From the NCBI GenBank assembly GCA_964035545.1, contig OZ037768.1:19385700-19449699 (forward strand): a stretch of DNA of 64,000 nt, given 5' to 3'. Positions 1 through 11,100 of the stretch are shown here, piece after piece. Position 1 is the first letter of the stretch, and each line of letters starts with the position of its first letter. The notes below the pieces were generated by a model that saw only the letters and a list, made by a program, of their open reading frames with translations, was not told where the DNA came from and ran no database searches. A program made the position numbers and the translations under genes. The DNA is from Bugula neritina (taxonomy: Eukaryota; Bryozoa; Gymnolaemata; Cheilostomatida; Bugulidae).

Positions 1-1102
1 AGAGAAAGTTTCATATGTGTACAACATTTCTTGAAAATATTTTTAATGTCAAACCTATAAAACTACTCAGAAAATTAAATATTTAGAGTTCCATAGTCCC
101 CCTTTGAAAAATGCTGAACCCCTGTATATCCACCCCTCTCACGAGTGAACCCTCCAGAGATACAAAAAAGGTACTCGTAGATCTGAGATCAGTAGAATGT
201 TGGCTTTGCAGTGATATATAGCAGCAAAGGTTAGTATTGATGTGCTCCACCCGCCCATTTGTGCATGTTGGCACCCCCACTATTAGCTGATAAATGTATT
301 AGATGAAGGTTAAAGTTCCAATTGGTGAAGGGGTGTGTTATATAAACTGTGTTACTATGTTACTAAGTTGGGATATTTCTGTGCTGTTATAAATGTATTG
401 AGTCATGTCTGTCACTTGTTTATTATAAATATAATACTTGAGATAAAACAGTCTCATGCTACATGTATTATAAATTTAGATTTATGCTTTATGCAGCATG
501 TGAACTGTGGAATGCATCATATAATTAATACAATACATGTAATTTGAGATAAACATTATCATGTGATAGAATGTAGTCTAGAGTTATATTGGCTATTTCT
601 CAATACTCAGGGTGGGTCACCTGACAGCCCACTAAGCTATGTTATGCAGCTGTCTCCCTGACACAGTATAGAATACATTATATGGCTGTGTAGAAAATGT
701 GTAGCTTCCCCCTATTAAAGCTGTCTTTTCATTGTTTTTGAAACTCCACATATGACAGGTTTTAGAAGAGATGAAACATTGAGGCTTATATAACGGGGTA
801 GATATTTTCTATAATAAAACATTTTTAAACCAGCCCACTACGCTGTGCTATGCACTATGGGTTTAGACTTTAGATGGAGGCAGTGATTAGACAGCTCACA
901 AGTTACAACGCATGTGATATTATTGTGATTGGTCAACTAATGTTATAATTCAACAAATCAGTGATTAGTCAACAACACGTGACACAATAAACGCATGCTC
1001 CATCGTCTGAGGTCAATTCCGCTTCCATAGTTCCTGCTTTCTACAGCTAGTAGCCTCGTAAAAACTGAAAGCAAAAGTGTTTCTAGATTTCTTCAACTCA
1101 CA
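1..1102. other. Upstream intergenic region
   Basis: I see no supported gene here. The short open frames are AT-rich and resemble no protein. Two short related segments containing a CAGCCCACTA core occur near 627 and 832, suggesting an old local duplication. The last 150 bases probably hold the promoter and 5' UTR of the RING/B-box gene that starts at 1103, but no clear TATA box is visible. Confidence 0.5.
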
Positions 1103-4100
1103 ATGGCTGACTCTAGAGTTGTAAAAAAAAGAGTAAATGACTCATACAGATGTGGATACTGCAACCAGCAGTTTAACAATTTAGAAGATCCCAGGACCCT
1201 CCCCTGTCTACATGTCTACTGTATGAGGTGTTTAAAGACGGATATCGGCTACAGGAAGACTCATATCAAATGTGCATATTGTGGGTGAGTTACAGTAAGG
1301 GACAGTATTAATATTTTTCTCGGACCCTCATAGTGATTGTATTTATTTTAAATTTGTCATCTGTGTTTATGTAATTTTGATAGTTTATTATTGCTGACGA
1401 TCTCATTATATGTAGCACACTGACTAATACTATACTTTAGAGAAAAATTCTATGACATCACAGATCCCACAACTCTACCTATAGCCAAGTTTGGTGATCC
1501 AATAGAATACAGATCTCCACCATGTGATGTCTGTGAAGATGGAACAGAAGCTGTAGTGTTCTGTGTGAATAGTGAGAAGAAGTTGTGTGAACAGCATCAG
1601 CAGGTGAGTTGTTATGTGTTGACTGTAACCTCTAGTCTGGGACATACTGATGAGTTGTCCTGTAGAATTCTCCTCCATATCTGTAATAATTGTTTGCACT
1701 TCTGTTGTTTACTTGCTGTGATTCATGAGTCAGTTGGATTTTCTCTTGTCAGAAACACGATGAGGCAATGAATACTTACCTGAACACTAGACATCAGTTT
1801 ATCCCAATTGATGTCTACACAGCATCTCCACAACGCTATACTACTACTAACTGTGAACATCATGAACATCATCAGCTGATAGAGGCGTGTTCTGAGTGTC
1901 ACCAGAGATTCTGTATTCGGTGTGACTCTAAGAGTGGATGTGGAAAAGTGGCAGGTGATTTCTTTCTTTCACTTTTCTAACTTTGGCTGTTTATAACATC
2001 AACCAAGTTTGAGAAAGCATATCATAGTTTAAATGATAATAGCATGTGTTCCTGTGTGACCACATGAATAGAACTCAGTCTAAGGTAACCGATACACTGA
2101 ATGTCTTGAGGTAAATACTTGAATATTATTTCAGAGAAAAAAGCAGCTTCTCACAACGTAACATCGTTGAATCATTTATCCCGTGAGCTGAGAGACAAAC
2201 TGACTGAGAAAATGAAGATTCTGTCTGAGAAGATTTCAGAGTTGGATGACATATCAAAGGATGCCTGGAGACAGATGAGTGAAATAGAAGATGAAGTGAA
2301 GAAAATGTTTGCCAGAGTATATGCTACAGTTAATGCAAAGGTTGGCAGACATGTTTGTAGAGAATATAGACAACTAATATGTAGAGTCACAGCATAATGA
2401 TGTCTACTCAGTGGGTGGTCTGTCAGCTGTCACTCTCATGTCGAGTGTAGAGGTTGTGAGGTGCAGATGTGGTTATAATGTGTTACTATTTATTAGATAG
2501 AAGAGATTAGAAAGAGAGGTGAGAAGCTTAAGGATGAATTATCAGAATATCTGAGAAGCAGCACAGAGATGGTGGTTAATTATAGATATGACCTGGCAGT
2601 GAAACATGCTGTTGATAAGTTGTCTCTGGTGGACAGAGTACAACATGCGGTTGATAAATTCAATGATGCAGGCATTGTGAGAGACTACAAAGAGATAAGT
2701 GAGAAGATGGAAAAGGCTTTAGACATCAGCATGATAGAGAAATGTTCTGTTCCTCCCAAACTCCTGGCACCTGAAAGTATGTATAATTATTAAACAGAAC
2801 CCAGAATTCAAAAGTGAGCTGCTAAACTGTGTTATGCTGACTACATGCTGTCAGTATTAACAAAACACCCTCCACCTGTGCAGGTGATGAGATTCTCAAG
2901 TTATATAATTATTATGTTGTTGTTGCAGACAGTAAAGACAGTCTGGGACTGAAGTTGGTGAGAGTTGGTACAGCACCAGCTTCTCTACAGTCTGATGGAT
3001 TTTCTGTACGTGGCTGGTGTGGAACAGTAAACATCTCAGCTAATGGACATCTGATGTGTCGGACACAAGAAGGTGTAGAAGGAATAAATAGACACACTTT
3101 GGATACTATCAGCTTAATGAAGGACACCGACACTACATGGTGGGGGAAGATAATTCAACTTGAAGGGGTGATGGTTGGCAGCTGTTATAACAAGAAAGAG
3201 AAAACAACTGAAGTGACACTTTTTGATCCGAACTCTCTGAAGAAAACCCACTCTCTATATAAACAGTCAGTAGATAAACCAACCTGCTATAGAATAGCTC
3301 AACACCTCTCTTTAGTCTGTATTGTAGACAGGAGAGAGAAACAGCTGGTAGTCTGTAATCTAGTTGACAATAAAATACAGAAGTTCCCAATCGTTGGGAT
3401 GAAGATCCCTCGACCTGTATGTTTCCTCCCAGACTCAACTCTCCTCATAGGAGACTGGAATAAACATAGTAGAGTGAGAAGATATAAAGTGGAGAACACA
3501 ACTCTCACTCTAATGTGGGAATTCCTTCGCATCTCAGAACCAACTGGTATTTCCTTTGATCCAACATCTGAACTGATTCACATTTGTACAAGGAGAGGAC
3601 CTCTCCTTATCCTCTCACTTGAAGGTAAATAATGTGTTTATTACAGTAATTTTAGTTAAATTCAATATATCATGAACAGTAATTAATTTTAATAATTATC
3701 TTGCACTCACAGGCTATATTGTGATTTTGTTAGTAAATAAATAACGTGTCTATTAGTATAATATTATAATGGTAAACAATTCATTTCAACTTGTTAGTAA
3801 TTACTTGGCTCTGAGGCTAATTTACAATAATCAGTATTTCATGGAAGTTTTTTACAGTAATTTTAGAGGTGCTCAGTCTAACAACTGTACACGCTGCCAG
3901 CTACACATGAGTTATGAGTTGTAGTTTGACGTCAGTCTAGTGCTGCTATAGCTATTGTTTTGGTCATCAGATAATTTAAAGATAAATAATTTGATACTTT
4001 TTGACTGCCATTATTGAGACTATTGTAATTTGATGATGGCTAGTAGAGCAGTGTTTGCTGGTAGACTCAGGTGGCTGTGGTTGGTTCTTGTCAAGTATTT

Positions 4101-4635
4101 AATATGTGATAATGTTGGAGTACATCTTATATTATGTAATTATTTATAATTATATTAGCTGAGCACTAAGTTTGTATGTTGAGTTTTTTCTCTCCATGTT
4201 GTCATTTATTATGAAGTAAACAGTAGAGCAGCTCAATGAATTATTCAATACTGACTCGTAGAACTTTATTATCTTCAACATAATCTGCTTAGTTCCATGT
4301 TTAAAGCAAGTCTTTCTGTGTGAGAAATATGTTTGATATTTGTTATAGTGCAGCTGCAGGTATATTATTGGACATATCTCCGTTACTGTATTATACTAGA
4401 AAGTAGAAACTGTATGTAGTTGTGTCAGCTGTTGTGATGTCACTGTAGTCTGTCTGTGTGTCTCAAACTGATACAATCTGGTGTTATTTTATTTACAGGG
4501 AAACTCTTGCAGACATTTCCAAGAGAAAGTCTTGATGTGAGTGATGTTGTGCATGACATTGCTGTGTATAACGGAGACAAGGTGTTTCTAGCATGTGGAG
4601 AGGATGGACTGAGGAGATACACAATAAAATACTAA
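1103..4635 (+). CDS. TRIM-like RING / B-box / coiled-coil / beta-propeller protein
   Basis: Seven exons join in frame to 621 residues: 1103-1284, 1441-1603, 1753-1954, 2135-2340, 2497-2776, 2929-3624, 4499-4635. Exon 1 encodes a C3HC4 RING finger with C17, C20, C35, H37, C40, C43, C57 and C60. Exons 2 and 3 carry two Cys/His B-box-like modules. Exons 4 and 5 (residues about 183-340) are heptad-rich and likely coiled coil. Exons 6 and 7 (about 345-621) contain repeated short blade-like strands resembling the NHL or WD-type propeller of TRIM2/3/71-like proteins. RING-TRIM proteins are E3 ubiquitin ligases that oligomerise through the coiled coil; the propeller usually binds the target. Most donors are GTGAGT or close; the exon 4 donor (GTTGGC) is weak and is the least certain boundary. 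AATAAA lies at 4666. The target is unknown. Confidence 0.85.
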
Positions 4636-5007
4636 ACTTATCAGCTATATTTTACTAATTTACTAAATAAAGTTTATTTATAAAAACATTTTCTGACTAG
4701 TTGTATGAATCAGTCGCATATGTTCCTACTTGTAGTCACAAGAAATTAAAATGCATTAGCGCAGCTGTTATACTTGAGAGGTAAATAAAAGCTGAGCCTC
4801 AGGTTAACCTGCAGGTCTACAAATACTAAGAAATAAACCTCACACACTGAAAGTAATAAATAACTTGAGTGTATATGACAGACATGCAGGTGCAGAGTAA
4901 CTCAAACATAACTGTAGACAACATATTTCTAACATTACATAATCATGTCTCATGTCCAGTTCAGAAATTAGCAATCACATGTTAGCATAAGTGGCACTGA
5001 AGCTTAT
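4636..5007. other. Spacer between TRIM-like gene and fibrinogen-related array
   Basis: This short spacer contains the 3' UTR and poly(A) signal (AATAAA at 4666-4671) of the TRIM-like gene, then the presumed promoter of fibrinogen-related copy A. I see no gene in it. Confidence 0.5.
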
Positions 5008-5020
5008 TTCCTGATCAATA
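5008..5020 (+). promoter_or_regulatory. Conserved upstream motif, copy A
   Basis: The 13-mer TTCCTGATCAATA, containing the palindrome TGATCA, lies 81 bp upstream of the copy A start codon. It is kept exactly in copies B and C at similar distances. Its function (promoter element, transcription start or 5' UTR) is inferred only from position and conservation. Confidence 0.4.
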
Positions 5021-5100
5021 GCAGAATAATTATAATAAATCATTTCTAAATTTAAACTGTTTTGCAGATTAGACTTTGATATCAGGAAGTTTTGTTGAAT

Positions 5101-8100
5101 ATGTTTGACTTTGCAATGCATACTTTTTGGATAACTATATTATCCTTAATCATGTTCACATGTCAAGAAGAAAATGCAGATTTCAAGGTCACCAGAGGAA
5201 TAGAGATGAAAGAGAACTCTGAGTGGATGTCTTACAGATTTATTCCAGATAAATAAGAATAAAGTTTCCCAGAAGTTGCATGAAGTATCAAAATATTTTA
5301 TATGCTGAAATGTAAAAAAGGCTACAATGTATCTATATGTTATTATAAAAATTAAAATTGTACTCACTACATTACATTATCTCATACCTCTGTTCTCGCT
5401 GCAGCAATTGTTGTAAGTGTTCCATGTAGTTGAATAGGCTGTGTATCTTCCCACAGTTTGCACTGCTAGCTGCTAGTTGTAAAATATTTGTGCCTACTGG
5501 GATTCGAACCACAGACCAATGGCTTGCAAGCTGCAGTGCCAACTGTTACATTACAGGGGCTAGTGGGTAATTTCAACACTACAGTCTACAGTCTACAGTC
5601 TACACCAATGCTTTTCTGTGCAATGTCGCAGCTATGAAGATTTTATCTCCTATAGACAATGAGAATGCATTTAGCATTTTCTGCTTTTCTTGGGATAATA
5701 ATTGGTTGAAATTACTAAAATAATTTATTTACCTTCATTAATACAGTTTATGACCTTAACCTTAACCTTTGTACTAAAAAATTAGCACGTAGAGTTCTTC
5801 ATCTCACCATTCAAATGCTTCAAGATGTCTATTTCGGCATGTTTATCAGAAAAACGTCTGCATGCATGCAAGGTGTACCCTCACAACAAACATTAAAGTA
5901 GTTCTCATTCCAATTTAATGTTGGTCACAAGAAATAAACAAAAAGTAGTAACTATAATTTACACATTTTACTCTGCTAATGCAAAGTTTATTAATTTGTT
6001 GTAAGCTTTTTCAGCATTTGACGTTTTAGTTAAGCTGAAGTTGTTACTTGACTATTCAAATTTATTGCAAAACATATTTTGTCATTTTTTACAATTGTTT
6101 AAAGCTGTGACTACTCTGCGCTTTCACCACTGTAAATCTATACGTCAATAAAAGTCAGAAACCTTTTCATTTTCCCTCTTTCATTAAAACCTTTTTATTG
6201 AAACTTTGCATAAGTGATTTTATTGCGCAAATGTTTTCTATTTCTCAACAAAACACAGATATTTTTATATGAGTAGTAAAAGTACTTTTTTTCTATATAT
6301 CATCATCATCATCATTATCATCTTGCCGATTGTCGTGTCCGACTATGACTTCTGGTGTATCATTAGTCTCTATCTGGGTCTTTCAAGTGACAGCATTTGC
6401 CATTTACCGAGATATATCCCCTTGTCTTTAAGGTTGCGTTTAATGGTATATTTGTAACGGAGACTCGGTCTGCCAATGTCACGGGAGCTTTTTTGTTAGC
6501 TGTGAGTATAGAACTTGTTTTGGGATCCTGGTGTTGTTTAATCTGTTGATATGTTCGACCCATCTTAGATTTCTTTGGATGAGGGTGTCATATAAACTGG
6601 TAATGTTGGTTTTCTAAAGGATCTTCATATTGGATACAAAGTGCCACCATTTCACTGACAATATCTGTCTTAGCTGATTCATAAGAAAGGCATTCAGCTT
6701 GTGTGCCTTGATTTTATAGACTGTCCATGACTCCACTCCATATAGCAGTGTAGATAGAACAATGGCTTGGTAGACTGCACATTTTGTCTTGGTTGTCAGG
6801 TCTCCGTTATCCCAAACCCTTTCTCGTAGCCTTCCGAAAGTTTGTGATGCTTTTGACATTCTCAACGGGAGTTCTTGATCAAGTTTGTTGTTGTTTGTGA
6901 TGATTGAGCCAAGATATTTAAAGTTCTTGACTGTGTTGAGGATTTCTCCATCTATACTGATCTTTTTTCCCTCATCATGTTTTCCTGGTGGTGGTTGATA
7001 CATCATTTCTGTTTTGGTTATATTTATCTTCAGTCCAAAGTCTTTGGCAGATTTTGCGAAACGGGTGATGACTTTTTGAGCCTGCTGATGGTAGTAGGCA
7101 ACAAAGGCAGTGTCATCAGCAAACATGAGTTCTCTGATGAGTACCTTTCTTGTTCTGGTGGAAGATTTGAACTAATTGACATTGAACAAGTCAGCGCCAG
7201 GTCTTGATTGAATCCATACACTCTTATCATAGCCATCAAAAGCATGGTTCATAACCATAGTGAGATAGATAGAGAACAGGGTCAGAGCTAGCACGCAGCC
7301 TTGTCTTACACCGTTTGTGATCTCGAATGGTGCTGGGAGATCTCCTTTCAGGTTGACAGAGGCTTTCATTCCTGTATGTAGGGCTGCAATCAGGTTAGTG
7401 AACTGGTCTGGGCAGCCAAGCTTTCTTAAAACCATCCACAATGTCGATCGGTTTACTGTGTCAAATGCCTTTGTGAAATCAACAAAGATCATGTATAGAG
7501 GCATATTCTGTTCTATGCATTTTTCCTGAATCTGTCTTAGTGAGAATATCATGTCTGAGGTGCCTCTACCTGCTCGAAAACCGCACTGAGTTTTTGGGAG
7601 AAACTGTTCTACATGTTGTGTAAGTCTATTGAGTAATATACGGGCAAATACCTTCCCCGGGATAGAGAGTAGTGAGATGCTACGGTAATTTCCGCAAATG
7701 CGCCTGTCTCCTTTCTTGAAGATCGTGACTAGCTGTGCATCTTTCCAATCTTGTGGTACCTCTTCGTTTCTCCATGACTCTGTGATGAGTTCAGTAAGCC
7801 TCAGTATAAGCTCTGCACCACCTTTCTTCAACAGCTCAGGATGAATACCATCAACTCCTGGTGACTTCCTGTCAGAGAGCGCATTTACACCTCTCATAAT
7901 CTCTGTGACATCGAGAAATTCATTTATCTATTTTTGGGTTGGCTGCTGGTGTATGTGACTGGTGATGTCAGGGTTCGCATTTCCTGTTTTATTTAGGAGT
8001 GTTTGGAAGTGCTCTGTCCATCTCTGCATCAAACCATCTATCTGGGTGAGGAGGGTGTGGCTGCACTTGTCAAATAGTTGGTCTGGGTGGTTTACACGTG

Positions 8101-11100
8101 GACCCCAGACTGCCCTCATGTTTTTGTAGAAGCTTCTCATGTCATTTCGGTTAGCCAGTTCCTGCAGTTCAGCTGCCTTGTCTTGCCACCATTTTTTCTT
8201 TAGTTCACGGCATTTCTTTTGAAGTGTTCTGTTACATTCCTTGTACTTTCTTTTGGTTTTCCTGGTCGATCGGTTCATGACAGCAGAACGTGCTAGGTTC
8301 CTCTCACTTAATAGGTCTTGTAGTTCTATAGAGTGTTCATCAAACCAGTCCTCGTGTTTTCTGCCAACAGTGCCTAGCTTCTCCTTCGAAGTTTCATAAA
8401 CTGTGTTCTTAAAGTTTTTGCATGCGTCGTCAAGTGTTCCAGGTGTTCTCAAGCTCAGTTTCTCACTTAGTGCTGTTTTCAAGTCATCAAGTATTTTCTT
8501 ATCTTTCAATTTGTTGGCGTTGAGCTTTTTACTTGTTTGTTTGAACTTCTTCATTTTTCTTTTGATGATGAGGCTAGTGCGTGATTTTATCATGATATGG
8601 TCTGTGTTGCAGTCTGCCCCACGCATTGCTCTGGTGTCGTGTATGTCCTTCAAATCACGTTGACGGGTGATGACATAGTCAATCAGGTGCCAATGCTTGG
8701 ATCGGGAGTGCATCCATTAGTTCTTGTGGGCTGGCTTATGTTTGAAAAAGGTGTTGGTGATTGCAAGTTGAAATTGGTTGCAAAGGTTCAGAAGACGTTC
8801 ACCATTAGCATTGATTTTTCCAGAGCCGTGCATTCCTATGACATTTTTCCAGGTAAAAGAGTCGTCACCTACGCAAGCATTAAAATCACCCATAAAGATG
8901 ATTTTGTCAGAGATATGGATATCCCTCAGCGTCTGGTTGAGCTGGTCATAAAAGCTATCAATACTTCCAGTAGTATTGGTTATTGTTGGGGCATAGATTG
9001 TTACAATGATACAGTAACGGTCATGTTTCAGTGGTAGTCTCAATGTCATAATTCTGTCATTTACAGGTTTAGGATCCTCGCAAAGTTTTGATGTGATGTT
9101 GTTACTGATGGCTAGTCCTACGCCTGATTCGCTCTTCTCTGATGATGGTTTCCCACTCCAGTAGATAGTATATCCACTCTCCTCACGTATACAACCGATC
9201 TCAGCAAATCGTACTTCACTCAATGCAGCAATGTCTATTAGGTAGTTTGACAGCACCTTTGATATAATGGCGCTTCTTCTTTCTGGTCGTTCAGCGTATA
9301 AACGGTCTAGCATGGTTCTGATGTTTCATGATGCTAGGTTAAGTTTATTATGGGGTTGGACCTTTTTATCCTGGGCGACGTCTGGCCAGTATAAGTATTC
9401 TTTCTTGTGTGACTTCATGATACAACATGTGCTGGCAGGAATTTGTGAGGCTACTGTGTGGTTTGCCAGTTGGCACAGCAGCCCTCTCCACTATGCAGTG
9501 TCAATTAAGCTGGCAAGGATGATCCAAGATGAGCTCAGACTCTGAGTAGTCGCAGTGACCGGCCGGATATAGTTCAGCGAGTGAAGAATAACCGCCCTTG
9601 CAGGATGTCAAAAGCCTGTCTTTTTTGTCTGGGTGTAGCTCCCATAGATCTCTGAGCCGTTAGCCTGGTAGAACCAGTTACCAGTGCTAACCACGTGGAG
9701 GTGCCTCAGAGTCTTGATGATTGGTGACTTTGCCAGTTAGTACTGGCACTTCGTCGCCTCAGCATCCTTATTGTGTCTTCCTCCACTTTAGTAAGCTTAG
9801 CAGACATCCACCATCACCAGCTTTTTTTATATATATGCCAATATTAACTTGTGTCTATAAAGTAGAAGATCTGTTGCCAGTTGGTATGTAATATGCTTCT
9901 TAAGAGCCATAGTCTAGGGGTTAGAGGGCTGGCTTAATCAACACAATTTCATGGGTTCGAATCCCAGTACCTGCCACTGGTGTTGTTAAGGAGACATAAT
10001 TGCTCGTGCAACATATGAAAAAGTCCCTAGCCCAAATTTAAAAGAAATATTTTCCATCAGTGGTTCTCACAGGGATAGTGGCTATAAACTTGCCTAAGTT
10101 TATATAATGCTTCTTAATTACATGATTTTCTATAGTTACCAAATAATCTCACATAACGAAAACATAATATTTAACTGAATACTACACCACCATGCAAGTA
10201 TCTTTTTGAACTTAAATCAGTGAATAATATTTATTTAATATTGCATGCAAATTATTAACCAGCATTTCTAATAAACTATAGTTGATGTTTACTGCTTGTT
10301 TTTAGATGTTCCCTCCTTGACTGCATGCTCACACTTGTGTCTAGGAGAAAAGGAATGTGTTGCTACTCTGTATGACATTTCTCTACACGATTGTCAACTC
10401 TTTTCTTACTGTTTACTAGATGTCATTTCTACACATAGCAACACCGACTTAGTTTACATGAATAAGCGTGGCGTCAAAACCAAGTTATACAAGGGTGAGT
10501 AAATACAACATGACTTCATTAATTGCACTTTAAAAACTAGCTGTTAAACAAACCTAATATTATAGTAAAGTAAGAGAAAAAATGTGCACATATAGCTATA
10601 AAAGATCTCAAATTAAAATATGCCTTATTTTCTAATCAGCATACATCAGTATAATGATATGCAAATAATATATAAGATAGTAATCTTATATAATAATGCT
10701 TTTGGTTATATAATATGTGTACTTGTTAAGCCATAGGTTGGGACCTGAATGAAATAGATTTCACTTATTAACTTTTTGCCTGCTATTTTTACCAAAATAG
10801 TTGTTTTCATTATTTGTAAAAGTTAAACTTTAAGCTGCGCAAATATTATTATATAATGAGATTAAAGGTAAGTAATTAAAGAAAATAGTTTTATATTCTT
10901 AGGCATAGCAATGCAGTGTAAATATGGAAAAGTAATGCATTTAACAGATAGCATACCTAGATTAGAATAATAAATTGCATAATATTATTACATGCGATGA
11001 ATGTTCCTACATGTAGTAAAATTTGTAAAAAGATAATTCTATGTATCAAATTTTATAAACATGTATCATCATAGTTACTCAAGTGTATGAGTCATGAGAA

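Noticed and set aside
6614-9330. Stops in the LINE frame as evidence for a non-standard genetic code
   Set aside because: TAA, TAG and TGA all terminate well-formed host genes in this window (TRIM-like TAA, copies A and B TAG, copy C TGA), so the stops are mutations.
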